A DNA stretch of 64,000 nucleotides from Rhizobiaceae bacterium (GCA_019635775.1 JAHBYU010000009.1:1-64000); one strand, 5' to 3'. Shown: positions 27,197 through 36,509, numbered from the stretch's first letter. Program-made: numbers and translations. Notes: generated from the sequence alone by a model not told the origin.

Positions 27197-27210
27197 TTAA
27201 TCTCGATCAA
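27197..27210. promoter_or_regulatory. FNR-type box upstream of the NifX-like gene
   Basis: TTAATCTCGATCAA fits TTRAY-N4-RTYAA. It ends 67 bp before the NifX-like start on the minus strand. Confidence 0.65.
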
Positions 27211-27299
27211 GCATGGCGGGCTGCCTTGGCGGCCAGCCCGTCACGTATTCGCGGTAGGGCTGAGGAGGTGCGCTGTAGCGACGGATTCCACTTGGCGTG

Positions 27300-27313
27300 T
27301 TGATCTGGATCAA
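27300..27313. promoter_or_regulatory. Consensus FNR box upstream of small exported Cys protein
   Basis: TTGATCTGGATCAA matches the classical FNR consensus TTGAT-N4-ATCAA exactly, the best site of the window. It lies 95 bp upstream of the plus-strand gene at 27408. Confidence 0.75.
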
Positions 27314-27407
27314 AGCGGTCTGGCAAACAATGTAGTGAGATGCAAAAATTGCTTTCTCGTCATGTGTGCAGAGAACCTATTCAGCACGCGGAGCGAGTGT
27401 GTGACCT

Positions 27408-27773
27408 GTGAACCGCCGAAAATTCGATTTTATGCTTCGGTACCTGGCACTGCTGATTGTTAGTGTGATCGCTATCCTCGCGCAGGCCGGACCGTCGATG
27501 GCGCACGTCGGTCAGTCGACACCGAGCGTCTCGGAGAGACATCAGGCTACCTCATTGCTAAATGTCGCCCAAGCGGGCGACGACGATTGCGTCTCGGGTT
27601 CAGGTTGCTGCAGCGCCATATGCGCAGCCTGTGTTGTATCCCTCTCAGCGCAGCCCCACGGGTTTTCGCGCTTCCTGTCCACGTCGTCGCGGACGTTGGT
27701 TTCGCGCCAGGATTGCTTGCGCTCGATCATCCTCAGCCGCGATCCGCCAATCCCCCGAAATCAGCTCATCTAA
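27408..27773 (+). CDS. Small exported cysteine-rich protein, unknown (DUF2946-like?)
   Basis: 121 aa from a GTG at 27408; an ATG at 27432 is possible. The signal peptide (YLALLIVSVIAILAQAGPSM) ends near AHV. The mature part has a Cys cluster DDDCVSGSGCCSAICAACVV and a Pro-rich end (SRDPPIPRNQL) that recalls DUF2946-like copper-associated proteins; this family link is weak. A consensus FNR box is 95 bp upstream. The Cys cluster invites metal or thiol chemistry in the periplasm. Confidence 0.55.
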   Translation: MNRRKFDFMLRYLALLIVSVIAILAQAGPSMAHVGQSTPSVSERHQATSLLNVAQAGDDDCVSGSGCCSAICAACVVSLSAQPHGFSRFLSTSSRTLVSRQDCLRSIILSRDPPIPRNQLI

Positions 27774-27886
27774 GGCCATCCAGGTCGATTCGTCAGCCAC
27801 GCCCGTCACACCGGCGTGAAAGGCAACAGGACCATAATGTGCCTTGCCGATCGCTTCGCGCTTCGATCGCGCGAAAGCTCGGTCCA

Positions 27887-27903
27887 TCAATGATCTATTG
27901 ATT
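27887..27903. promoter_or_regulatory. Inverted repeat upstream of the Crp/Fnr gene
   Basis: ATCAATGATCTATTGAT is a perfect 6-bp dyad (ATCAAT/ATTGAT) with a 5-bp spacer, 52 bp upstream of the regulator start. It is inside out relative to an FNR box. It may be an autoregulatory operator. Confidence 0.4.
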
Positions 27904-27954
27904 GGCTGCGCAAGCGCGGCCGCCGCAACGGGCCAGGAGCCCGGGAGGTGTAAT

Positions 27955-28857
27955 GTGAGCTGGCATCAAGCGTCTTTATCAGGAGAGACATCCCGGTCGC
28001 TCCGTTGCGACCATTGGGAAACCGCTGAGAACGCACGGAATGTACCAACTATACCAAGTTTTCCCACTGTCGTGTCCCTCCACAACACGGGCGCGCAGGT
28101 CGATGAGGTGACCAAGCGACGAGGGCGTCACAAAGAGGACAACGACAGCGAGGCGCAGACCGTTGCCTTGCCAGTCGACACGCACAGACTGATTCCCAAC
28201 TACCGCAATGGCGACCGGCGCGTCGAAGCCGGCCGGGATCTGTTCAGCATAGGGTCCGACGGAAAAGCCATCTTCAACCTTCTCGACGGATGGGTAGCCA
28301 TCTACACATTGCTGGAGGACGGCAGACGGCAAATTGTCCAATTCGCCCTGCCGGGCGCGGTTCTGGGTGTCCGTTCGTCGAGGAGCGCACCCGCAACCGT
28401 CGGAGCTCAAGCCCTGACCGACATCGTGGTCTCGGTGATTCCGACCTCTGTCCTGACGTCACATTCGCGCGCGGACCCCGACATTACCATGCGCCTGGCG
28501 CGGTCGCTTGCGCACGACTGCAATCTGGCTTTCGATCATCTCACAAGCATAGGCCGTCGTTCAGCACGCGAACGGGTCGCTCATCTGCTCCTTGAATTGT
28601 TCACACGTTACCGTGCACAATGGCCAGGACATCGCAGCGAGGAAATGGTGCTGCCGCTTACCCAGGAGCAAATCGGCGACGCCACTGGCTTGACCTTCGT
28701 TCACGTCAACCGTGTTCTCAGCGCGCTGCGCAAGGAAGGAATTGTCCAATTCCACTACCGGCGTCTGCGAATAATCGATCCGGATCGTCTCATCGAAGTC
28801 GCTGGCGTCGATCCGGAAATCGCAATGGCCTGGCTTGAACGACGACCCTGGGCGTAG
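27955..28857 (+). CDS. Crp/Fnr-family transcriptional regulator
   Basis: 301 aa from GTG 27955, preceded by GGGAGGT at good spacing; the frame is open upstream but without a better start. The cyclic-nucleotide-like sensor domain includes NLLDGWVAIYTLLEDGRRQI near residue 105. A dimerisation helix follows, then the HTH_Crp domain with GLTFVHVNRVLSALRKEG at about 244-261. The recognition helix lacks the Glu of the FNR/FixK E-x-x-S-R motif (here V-H-V-N-R). No N-terminal Cys cluster for an Fe-S centre is seen. So it resembles the Crp/Fnr 'HVNR' subgroup of Hyphomicrobiales. Whether it reads the boxes in this window is doubtful. Confidence 0.82.
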   Translation: MSWHQASLSGETSRSLRCDHWETAENARNVPTIPSFPTVVSLHNTGAQVDEVTKRRGRHKEDNDSEAQTVALPVDTHRLIPNYRNGDRRVEAGRDLFSIGSDGKAIFNLLDGWVAIYTLLEDGRRQIVQFALPGAVLGVRSSRSAPATVGAQALTDIVVSVIPTSVLTSHSRADPDITMRLARSLAHDCNLAFDHLTSIGRRSARERVAHLLLELFTRYRAQWPGHRSEEMVLPLTQEQIGDATGLTFVHVNRVLSALRKEGIVQFHYRRLRIIDPDRLIEVAGVDPEIAMAWLERRPWA

Positions 28858-29096
28858 CACTTCGTCACAGGTATTTGGCGCAGGATATAACTCGTTGCGG
28901 GGGCGCTCGCCGGCCGCAGGCTGTCTTGTCCACCACTGTGGCGTTCATCGATGGACTTTCGGATGAAATTTCAACCGAGTGCGAACCGAGCCCTGATCGA
29001 GTTTCCCGTCGCTGGCCTATCAGGCGAGGTTCGGCAGCCGCGCAGTTCCGTATCCTAGCAACGGCGCTATTCTGAAATCGAGCCAGTCGAGTGTCC

Positions 29097-29753
29097 TCAG
29101 CGAGATACATCTTCGTGAGCTTTGTGGATCTTCTCCGCTTTCTCGCAATGACAGTCGAGAAAGCCATGGATCGGACAGGTGCGGCACATCTCCTCCAAAC
29201 GCTTGCGTAGCGCTTGCCGCCCGCGGTGGAGTCGCACCGTGACATTGTTGAGCGAGGTGCCAAGGCTTGCTGCCAATCTGTCGCGAGGCTCGCCCAGGAT
29301 ATCAGCCCGCCAGACGATGTCCGCATACTCGGGTTTCAAGGTTGGAAGCAGGCGATACAGGCAATTGCACACAGCTGCATCGAGCTCGGCGTCAACCGGT
29401 TCACTCTCGATCTCGGCTTTGTCGACGGGGGTTTCCCGACGCCGTCGCTTGCTCAGGTTCCGCTGATGGTCAACAAGGGTGGTGGCGAGGATACGGCCCA
29501 GCCAGCCCCGAACGGTCCGGATGTCTCTGAGTTGAGATGCGCGCTCCAGCGCCCGAAGCGAGAAGCGCTGCAGCACCTCCTCCGCATCGTCGCGACTCCT
29601 AAGTCGGCGCTGCAGGAAGACGAGCATTTCCTCTCTCGCCTCGACAAGCGCCCGCTGGACGGCAGCATCAAGAGGTTTCGCCACATCGTCAGACTTATCG
29701 GAACGTTGTGTATCCACACTACCCTTGCTTCCAGTTTCGGTCACCCTCCGCAT
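29097..29753 (-). CDS. ECF-type RNA polymerase sigma factor with Cys-rich C-terminal tail
   Basis: 218 aa. Region 2 is visible as EEMLVFLQRRLRSRDDAEEV, including VRGWLGRILATTLVDHQRN. Region 4 shows YADIVWRADILGEPRDRLAA and a helix NVTVRLHRGRQALRKRL. After region 4 a tail carries CRTCPIHGFLDCHC (Cys190, 193, 201, 203). Copper-sensing ECF proteins such as CorE of Myxococcus also end in Cys-rich domains, so metal or redox sensing is inferred. AGGAGG precedes the ATG at 29753, and an FNR-type box lies about 64 bp upstream. No anti-sigma gene is adjacent; the NrsF-like gene at 22082 is a candidate. Confidence 0.85.
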   Translation of the reverse strand: MRRVTETGSKGSVDTQRSDKSDDVAKPLDAAVQRALVEAREEMLVFLQRRLRSRDDAEEVLQRFSLRALERASQLRDIRTVRGWLGRILATTLVDHQRNLSKRRRRETPVDKAEIESEPVDAELDAAVCNCLYRLLPTLKPEYADIVWRADILGEPRDRLAASLGTSLNNVTVRLHRGRQALRKRLEEMCRTCPIHGFLDCHCEKAEKIHKAHEDVSR

Positions 29754-30285
29754 TTTCCTCCTGCACGGCGACAGCTACCAAACGCCTTATGTTGGACAGG
29801 CGCCGCTGATAAGTCTTTAACTCCAATCAAGCATTACGGCGCCACTACCAACAGGGTAAGCACGCCGGCGATGCAATCCGGCAATGCAGATCAGGCGTGG
29901 CTGTGTTCTATCGGGTGGTTTCGCGGCGTCATGCAGGAACTGCGATCCAGGAGCCGTGCATCATCGTGCCGTAAGCATCTCGGACCGGTGACTCTCTGAC
30001 CCGCAGGACAGAGCGCGCTGCCCACATGCCGCCAGATTACTTTATGATCGCTACTCGCCAGGCAGCCGAGACCGAGAGCGGAGTGATTGCAAAGCGAACG
30101 GAGTCCGACAACCCGACAACCTTGTCAGGTTCGCCGAGAAGCGCTCCATCAAGCAATCCCATCCTGCGCAACAATGCGGAGCATTTCGCGCGCGTTCAAG
30201 CTTTGCTCGAAAGCCTGGTGAGGATTGAAGGCAGGTAACGCCCCATAAAGCAAAGGCGCCCAGGGACGCATGGGAATATGTCCGA
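29754..30285. other. Intergenic region, one FNR-type box, otherwise nothing recognised
   Basis: About 530 bp. Besides the box at 29817-29830 I see no gene. A 70-codon frame at 30026-30238 has no ribosome site and an unconvincing Ser/Pro-rich product. Confidence 0.5.
29817..29830. promoter_or_regulatory. FNR-type box upstream of ECF sigma gene
   Basis: TTAACTCCAATCAA fits TTRAY-N4-RTYAA. It lies 64 bp upstream of the sigma start on the minus strand. The flank after it (GCATTAC) resembles that of the box at 27197 (GCATGGC). Confidence 0.6.
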
Positions 30286-31389
30286 TCATTTGGTTGCCGG
30301 CAACATTCGATGACGAAGACGCAGAAACGTTTGCTCCACACAGAACCAAAGACCGGCCGCGACAGCAACGCTTGCAATCAGATAGGCAGCGAATCCGAAC
30401 CCTCCCTGCAGGCTTTCTTCTCCGACGAACAGGCGCATGACGTGAAAGACGGACTTATGTGTGAGGTAGAGGCTGTAAGATAGTGACGCGCCCAGCTGCG
30501 CTTGAAACACCGGAAATATGCCTTCTCCTGCAAGTGGTCCCCTGATGACGAAGCAGATTAATGCCGCAACCACAAAGGCCAATCCTGCAGGTAGCGTCAC
30601 CTTCAGCGGTAGATACTGCCTGCAAAGCTCGGGCTTAAAGAAGCGCATCGCCGCCAGCAACACGCCGAACAGCAAGCCATCGAGACGCGTGTACGTGGGA
30701 TAGTAGACATCGCGCAGGTACGTCGCGAATGCAGGGCGGAACTGCCCTTCTGCAACGAGGATCCCAATCTGCACATCCCATATCGTGTAGCGCAGTGCGA
30801 TCCCTGCGAGCGTCAGCATTCCGGCAAGACCCAGAACCCATCCTGTACCGACACGCTTATACAGGAGAACCACCAACAGAGGCAGAACGAGGTAGAACTG
30901 CTCCTCCACCGCAAGCGTCCATGCCTGAGAAAAGGCGTTGCCTTCTCTCGGATCAAACCCGAGGTTGACAGTGAAGGTCGCAAACTTCCAGAGCGGCTGC
31001 ATTGTCGGGTTGTCGCGCAGCACCGGCAAGGAGGCATAAAGGGCCAAAACCACGAAGAACGCCGGGAATATACGAAAGGCGCGGCGCAGATAGAACGATC
31101 TGAAATCGACTGCGCCAGTACGACTGATCTCTTTAAACAGTTGCGTTCCAATCAGATAGCCGCTCAGAACGAAGAAAATATCGACACCGAGCCAACCATA
31201 CTCGCGAATGCCTACGAGTATACCGGGGGTCGCGTTCAATGGCAGGTGAACGAGCATCACGAGAAGAATTGCCAGCGATCGCAGAATATCCGGACCGATC
31301 ATCCGCGCTCGAGTCGCCACGGCAGTTGCTTGCGCATGCCGCAGAATTTGGTCCGCATTGGACGGACTACGGGTGGCAAGCACGGTCAT
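30286..31389 (-). CDS. Acyltransferase 3 family membrane protein (OafA/YrhL-like)
   Basis: 367 aa with about ten membrane segments. It transfers acyl groups to surface glycans or lipids. Family signs are MIGPDILRSLAILLVMLVHL with its catalytic His near residue 43, the YGWLGVDIFFVLSGYLIGTQ block, RRAFRIFPAFF and WTLAVEEQFYLVLPLL. The acceptor is unknown. It stands alone between an AT-richer gap and the copper cluster, and its base composition looks lower in GC than the neighbours, suggesting separate acquisition. No FNR-type box precedes it. Confidence 0.88.
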   Translation of the reverse strand: MTVLATRSPSNADQILRHAQATAVATRARMIGPDILRSLAILLVMLVHLPLNATPGILVGIREYGWLGVDIFFVLSGYLIGTQLFKEISRTGAVDFRSFYLRRAFRIFPAFFVVLALYASLPVLRDNPTMQPLWKFATFTVNLGFDPREGNAFSQAWTLAVEEQFYLVLPLLVVLLYKRVGTGWVLGLAGMLTLAGIALRYTIWDVQIGILVAEGQFRPAFATYLRDVYYPTYTRLDGLLFGVLLAAMRFFKPELCRQYLPLKVTLPAGLAFVVAALICFVIRGPLAGEGIFPVFQAQLGASLSYSLYLTHKSVFHVMRLFVGEESLQGGFGFAAYLIASVAVAAGLWFCVEQTFLRLRHRMLPATK

Positions 31390-31626
31390 ACGCGAGGCTC
31401 CAGACGCTCAAATAGAAGGCTGAAGCCGATTATTTATCGCGATCGTTTCTTGAGGGAATGTGCCGTTTTCGAAAGCGTTGATTAAGCAAAATTTTTCGTA
31501 AACTTTGAAACCTTCCTGCAGAAATTGGTCGTGAACCGTCGGTATGCGCATTAGCTGAGGGTGCAACAAGCGCCACGACGCGCCGACTGTGCCAGGGGCC
31601 CGACGCGCTGGGAGATCGGCTTATGC

Positions 31627-32085
31627 TCAGTAGCGAGCGAAAACCTGCCGGCCGGCTTTTCCGAACAGCACGACCTCGTAGACGTCCTTCTCTCCCGCGA
31701 CCTCCATGCCGGGAGAGCCCGCCGGCATGCCTGCTACCGCGAGACCGGTGGCCGCCGGTCGCTCCTCGAGCAGCCGAAGGATCTCCGCCGCCGGGACGTG
31801 GCCTTCGATCACAAAGCCGCCGATCGTAGCGGTATGGCAGGACTGCAGATCGCTCGGTACGCCCAGTTCGGCTTTGACGACATCGAGGTCTTCCCGAACG
31901 GTCTCTCGCATAACGAAGCCGGCACGCCGGACATGCTCGACCCAGGCGCCGCAGCATCCGCAGGTCGCCGAGCGCGCCACCTCCATTTGCGGTATCTCGA
32001 CTTGCGCCCCGGCGCCTCGCGGCATCAGCGTCGCAGCGGCGCCGGCCGTCGCAAGCATCATCATCGAGCGGCGGGTGACTATCAT
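31627..32085 (-). CDS. DUF411 domain copper-associated exported protein
   Basis: 153 aa from the ATG at 32085, which has AGGAG at ideal spacing. The twin-Arg start MIVTRRSMMMLATAGAAATL suggests Tat export. The DUF411 core has TCGCCGAWVEH (Cys42, 44, 45) and SCHTATIGGFVIEGHVPA (Cys and His). DUF411 proteins accompany copper resistance operons and are thought to bind metal. Last gene of the minus-strand copA-cueR-Grx/MauE-DUF305-DUF411 run. Confidence 0.87.
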   Translation of the reverse strand: MIVTRRSMMMLATAGAAATLMPRGAGAQVEIPQMEVARSATCGCCGAWVEHVRRAGFVMRETVREDLDVVKAELGVPSDLQSCHTATIGGFVIEGHVPAAEILRLLEERPAATGLAVAGMPAGSPGMEVAGEKDVYEVVLFGKAGRQVFARY

Positions 32086-32150
32086 CTTGATCTCCTGTTC
32101 TGGTGTCATGTGCTCTCGTTCCGCACGCGGCGGCCCCAAAAGGCGGTGAC

Positions 32151-32651
32151 CTAGCGGAGCCGCTCCGCAATCCTGTCCATCTGCTCGATCTCCTCGCGCT
32201 GGGTCCTGGTGATGTTCTGGCACAACGTGACGAGCTCGGGATCGGTGAGGTTGGCCTCCCGGCACATGAGGATCGCCCCCGAATGGTGGGGGACCATCGA
32301 AGCGACGAACTGGCGATCATCAATGCCTGCCTGGCTGCGCGTCGCCCAGAATGAGCCCGCCGTCAGCACCACGAACGCCACGTAGAGCGCGATGTTGAGG
32401 CTACGTTTCGGGAACATGCCGGGCATCGTCGCCAGCATGAAGATGCCCATCGGCGCCCACATCGTGACGGCCATGTAGAACATATTGAGATTGTTGCGGA
32501 AGTCGATCCAGCCGTCGATCATCGAGAACATGACGATGTACATGACGGCGAGGCCGAGAAGCATGTTCAGCCAGAACATAAGATAGGGTCGGCCGTGCGA
32601 ACCGTGCTCCTTGCCCGGCGATTTCGACATGGCGTGGTCACTATGGGTCAT
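32151..32651 (-). CDS. DUF305 family membrane protein
   Basis: 166 aa. The N-terminal His-containing stretch (HSDHAMSKSPGKEHGSHG) is followed by three membrane segments (about 24-42, 55-78, 87-103) and a C-terminal DUF305 core with SMVPHHSGAILMCREA. It differs from the other two DUF305 proteins in being membrane-anchored. GGAGAG precedes the ATG. Sits 30 bp downstream of the Grx-MauE gene. Confidence 0.87.
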   Translation of the reverse strand: MTHSDHAMSKSPGKEHGSHGRPYLMFWLNMLLGLAVMYIVMFSMIDGWIDFRNNLNMFYMAVTMWAPMGIFMLATMPGMFPKRSLNIALYVAFVVLTAGSFWATRSQAGIDDRQFVASMVPHHSGAILMCREANLTDPELVTLCQNITRTQREEIEQMDRIAERLR

Positions 32652-32681
32652 GAGTTCTCTCCGTTGGGATTTCGGTTTTGA

Positions 32682-33440
32682 TCAGTGGCCCAGACCAGCC
32701 GGCTCGAGGATCATCCAGATCGCCATGCCGACCATCATCAGATTTTCGGTAAGCGAGACGAAGCCGAGCGGAACATTGCTGTCGCCGCCAACGCAGGCGC
32801 ATTTGAGCTCGCGCTTGTCGATATAGACCGCCTTGAACACCGAGATCGCTCCGATGCCGCCGATGAACAGCGCTACCGGAATGGACAGCCACATCAGCAC
32901 GCCCCCGAGCATCAGCAGCCCTGCCAGGGCTTCCGCGAAAGGGTAGATGCTCGCGTAACGCACCCAGCGCTGCGCAAGCAAGTCATAATTGAGGAACATC
33001 GTGGCGAAGCCGTCAACGTCCTTGAGTTTTTGCAGCGCCAGCAGACACATCGCGATGGCGATGAACCACTCGGCCGTTTGCACCGGCATCACCATGCCGA
33101 ATGCGGCCCAGCTCGCGGCCAGCGCCATCAGCGCCGCCATGGCGAAAAGCGCGATCACCGGCGTATAGGTGACGGCGTCCTTGTCGTTGACCATCTTGCC
33201 GAAGAAGCGGACGAGATCGTCATAGCCGCCGATCCTCCTGCCGTCGATAAAGGCCTGCGGCGTCGTGTCGACGCCGTGCTTCTGCTTGAAGTCGTCGATC
33301 TCCTGCCTGTTGGTGAGCTTGTGATCGTCGACCTGGTAGCCCTCGCGTTGCAGCAGGTCGAGCGCCTTCAGCCCCCAGGGGCAGGTGTGCTCGGCGGTCA
33401 CCATCCGATGCAGTTCCGCGCGTTTGGTCGAGGATGTCAT
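32682..33440 (-). CDS. Glutaredoxin-MauE/DoxX fusion membrane protein
   Basis: 252 aa. The N-terminal glutaredoxin-like domain (about 1-85) has a monothiol-like centre TCPWGLKA (Cys20) and the GSH-site blocks DTTPQAFIDGRRIGG. A MauE/DoxX-type four-helix membrane domain (about 95-245) follows, with KCACVGG between helices. It could pass thiol reducing power across or within the inner membrane; this is inferred from domains. Lies 22 bp after cueR in the copper cluster. Confidence 0.85.
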   Translation of the reverse strand: MTSSTKRAELHRMVTAEHTCPWGLKALDLLQREGYQVDDHKLTNRQEIDDFKQKHGVDTTPQAFIDGRRIGGYDDLVRFFGKMVNDKDAVTYTPVIALFAMAALMALAASWAAFGMVMPVQTAEWFIAIAMCLLALQKLKDVDGFATMFLNYDLLAQRWVRYASIYPFAEALAGLLMLGGVLMWLSIPVALFIGGIGAISVFKAVYIDKRELKCACVGGDSNVPLGFVSLTENLMMVGMAIWMILEPAGLGH

Positions 33441-33462
33441 TCACACACTCTCCGGTCGGTTC

Positions 33463-33951
33463 TCAGTTTTGCCTGGAGGCCTGTCGGCGAGGATTGATGG
33501 CTGCCGGAGAACCCGACGCGACCGCACCGCGACGCGGCTCGAGCGAGATGTCTTCGTTGACGTCGTCGGTTTCGAGGCGTTCGATGATCGGGCAGTGCGG
33601 CCGATCATCGCCATGGCAGGCATTGACCAGGCTGGTCAGCGTGTGAGTCATGTCCTGCAGTGCCCTGATCTTCTTCTTGAGTTCCTCGATGTGGCCCTGC
33701 GCCAGGCGCTTGACCTCGACACTCTGCCTGGTGTCGTCGCGCCACAGGCCGAGAAGCTCAGAGATATCTGTCACCGCGAACCCAAGATCCCGGGCTCGCC
33801 GAATGAAGCGCAGCACATGGACATCCCCGTCGGAGTAGTCGCGGTACCCCGATGCCGTGCGGTCGGCGCGCGCAATGAGGCCGGTCTGCTCATAATAACG
33901 GATCATCTTGGCTGAGACGCCCGACGCCTTCGATGCCTGTCCGATGTTCAT
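33463..33951 (-). CDS. cueR: CueR, MerR-family Cu(I)/Ag(I)-responsive activator
   Basis: 162 aa. The winged helix starts MNIGQASKASGVSAKMIRYY. The metal loop NACHGDDRPHCPII places Cys112 and Cys120 as in E. coli CueR, and Ser77 is the residue that marks monovalent-metal sensors. A C-terminal extension of about 40 residues beyond the core is Arg/Ser-rich and unexplained. Located directly downstream of copA; CueR-type operators lie at 36559 and 36604. Confidence 0.92.
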   Translation of the reverse strand: MNIGQASKASGVSAKMIRYYEQTGLIARADRTASGYRDYSDGDVHVLRFIRRARDLGFAVTDISELLGLWRDDTRQSVEVKRLAQGHIEELKKKIRALQDMTHTLTSLVNACHGDDRPHCPIIERLETDDVNEDISLEPRRGAVASGSPAAINPRRQASRQN

Positions 33952-34004
33952 CTTGCCCTGTCTTTCCCGTCAGCGAAGGTCGCGGCAACCTCGCCATTAC
34001 CTTT

Positions 34005-36509
34005 TCAATGCGCTGCCTTGAAACGGCGTAGCCGCAACGCGTTGCCCAGCACGAACACGCTCGACAGCGCCATGGCGCCGGCGGCGAAGATCGGCGACAG
34101 CAGAAGCCCGAAGGCCGGATAAAGCACGCCCGCCGCCACCGGGATCAGCGCCGCATTGTAGACAAAGGCCCAAAACAGGTTCTGCCGGATGTTGCCGATC
34201 GTCGCCTTGGAGAGCGCAATGGCGTTCGGCACGCCTTGCAGGCTGCCCGACATCAGCACGACATCGGCCGCCTCGATGGCGATATCCGTGCCTGTGCCGA
34301 TGGCCAGGCCGATATCGGCCTCGGCCAGGGCCGGCGCGTCGTTGATGCCGTCGCCGACGAAGGCGAGCCTGCCATGCTGCACCTTCAGGCGGCGCACAGC
34401 CTCCACCTTGCCGTCCGGCATCACCTCGGCGACGACCTCGTCGATCCCCAGCCGCGCCGCGATAGCCCGGGCGGTGCGCGCATGGTCGCCAGTGATCATC
34501 GCGACCTTGAGGCCGAGATCGTGCAGGGCGCGGATCGCGGCCGGCGTCGTCTCCTTGATCGGGTCGGCGACCGCCAGGATCGCCGCAAGCCGGCCGTCGA
34601 TCGCGGCATAGAGCGGCGACTTGCCCTCGTCGGCGAGGCGCCCGGCGACTTCGGCGAAGCCGGTCATGTCGTGGCCGAGTTCGGCCATGTAGCGGTCCGC
34701 GCCGATCTCGACCGATCGGTCGCCGGCCAACGCCTTGACACCGAGGCCCGGGACGGCCTCGAAGCGCGAGACGGCGGGCTGCGCGAGGCTTTCCGCTTCT
34801 GCGGCATCGACCACCGCGCGGGCGATCGGGTGCTCCGAGCGCGCCTCGACCGCCGCGAGAAGCGCGAGGACATCGGTGCGCTCGAAGCCTTCGGCCAGCT
34901 CCATGTCGGTTAGCGCCGGCTTGCCTGCGGTCAGCGTACCGGTCTTGTCCAGCGCGACGACGCGCGCATCCTTGAGCGCCTGCAGCGCCTCGCCTTTGCG
35001 GAACAGGACGCCGAGTTCGGCGCCACGGCCGGTTCCGACCATGATCGAGGTCGGGGTGGCGAGCCCCATAGCGCAGGGGCAGGCGATGATGAGGACAGCG
35101 ACCGCGTTGACCAGCGCGAAGCTCAGCGCCAGCGACGGCCCGAACGCGAGCCAGGCGGCGAAGGTCAGCGCGGCCAGCGCCATCACCACCGGCACGAACC
35201 ACATTGTCACCCGATCGACCAGGGCCTGGATCGGCAGCTTGGAGCCCTGCGCCTCCTCGACCATGCGGATGATGCGGGAGAGGACGGTGTCGCCGCCGAC
35301 GGCCGTGACGCGAAAGGCGAAGGCGCCGGTCTGGTTGACCGTGCCGCCCACGACGCCGGCCCCTGTGGCCTTGGCGACCGGCATCGGCTCGCCCGTGATC
35401 ATCGATTCATCGACGAAGCTGTCGCCTTCGACCACCTCGCCGTCGACCGGGATCCGTTCGCCAGGCCTGACCTCGATGACGTCGCCGGCCACGACCCTCT
35501 CGATCGGCAGATCGGCTACCTGTCCGTTGCGACGCACCCTGGCGGTCCTCGCCTGAAGGCCGACAAGGCGCTTGATGGCCTCCGACGTGCGTCCCTTCGC
35601 CCGCGCCTCGAGCAGGCGCCCGAGCAGGACCAGGGTGACGATAACGGCGGCGGCCTCGTAATAGACGTTGATCGTGCCTGCCGGCAGTAAGCCGGGCGCG
35701 AAGGTGGCGACCAGCGAGTACCCATAGGCGGCAAGCGTGCCGACGGCGACCAGCGAGTTCATGTCCGGCGTCAGCCGCCACAGCGCCGGCAGGCCCTTGT
35801 CGTAGAAGCGGATGCCGGGAACGAAAAGGACGATCGTGGTCAGGGCGAACTGAATATACCAACTCCACTGCATGCCGATCGTCGCGACGATCAAGTCGTG
35901 CGCGCCGGGGATCAGATGTGCGCCCATCTCGAGCACGAACACGGGCGCGGTAAGAACGGCCGCAAGCGTGACGTCGCGGCTCAGGCCGCGCCGTTCCGCT
36001 TCCTTTCGGGCGGTCTGATCGTCCGCCACACTTTCCTGAATGCCGGTCGTGGCTTGGGTATGGAGTCTCGCCTCATAGCCGACCGCTTCGATCGCGGCGA
36101 TCAACTCGGCCGCGTCGGCTGACCCGCGAACGGTCGCTTTCTCGGTCGCAAGATTGACTATCGCGTCCGCTACGCCAGGGACATCTCGCAGGGCGCGCTC
36201 GACCCGGCCGACACAGGAGGCGCAAGTCATGCCCTCGATGGACAACTGCAGCGGCGCCGAGACGGGAACTTTCTCGAGGACGGAGTATCCCGCCCCCTCG
36301 ACCGCCTTGACGAGGTCGGCGCGCGCAACACCGGCTTTGGTGATCACGCTGGCGCGCTCGGTCGCCAGATTCACCGACGCGGTCTCGACGCCAGGGACGG
36401 CTTTGAGCGCGCGTTCGACCCGTCCGACGCAGGATGCGCAGGTCATGCCCTCGATGGGCAGGGAAATCGATGCGCCGACAAGATCCGTGGCGCGGATGGG
36501 GGCGTTCAT
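34005..36509 (-). CDS. copA: Cu(I)-translocating P1B-1 ATPase
   Basis: 834 aa. Two N-terminal HMA metal domains each carry GMTCASC (about 21-27 and 92-98). The membrane site is ACPCAMG (about 475), the phosphorylation site DKTGTLT (about 520), and [10 protein letters not shown] is near the end. Exports cytoplasmic Cu(I). The ATG at 36509 has GGGAGG at good spacing; the frame is open upstream, but this start is clear. A CueR operator lies 50-72 bp upstream. Confidence 0.95.
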   Translation of the reverse strand: MNAPIRATDLVGASISLPIEGMTCASCVGRVERALKAVPGVETASVNLATERASVITKAGVARADLVKAVEGAGYSVLEKVPVSAPLQLSIEGMTCASCVGRVERALRDVPGVADAIVNLATEKATVRGSADAAELIAAIEAVGYEARLHTQATTGIQESVADDQTARKEAERRGLSRDVTLAAVLTAPVFVLEMGAHLIPGAHDLIVATIGMQWSWYIQFALTTIVLFVPGIRFYDKGLPALWRLTPDMNSLVAVGTLAAYGYSLVATFAPGLLPAGTINVYYEAAAVIVTLVLLGRLLEARAKGRTSEAIKRLVGLQARTARVRRNGQVADLPIERVVAGDVIEVRPGERIPVDGEVVEGDSFVDESMITGEPMPVAKATGAGVVGGTVNQTGAFAFRVTAVGGDTVLSRIIRMVEEAQGSKLPIQALVDRVTMWFVPVVMALAALTFAAWLAFGPSLALSFALVNAVAVLIIACPCAMGLATPTSIMVGTGRGAELGVLFRKGEALQALKDARVVALDKTGTLTAGKPALTDMELAEGFERTDVLALLAAVEARSEHPIARAVVDAAEAESLAQPAVSRFEAVPGLGVKALAGDRSVEIGADRYMAELGHDMTGFAEVAGRLADEGKSPLYAAIDGRLAAILAVADPIKETTPAAIRALHDLGLKVAMITGDHARTARAIAARLGIDEVVAEVMPDGKVEAVRRLKVQHGRLAFVGDGINDAPALAEADIGLAIGTGTDIAIEAADVVLMSGSLQGVPNAIALSKATIGNIRQNLFWAFVYNAALIPVAAGVLYPAFGLLLSPIFAAGAMALSSVFVLGNALRLRRFKAAH

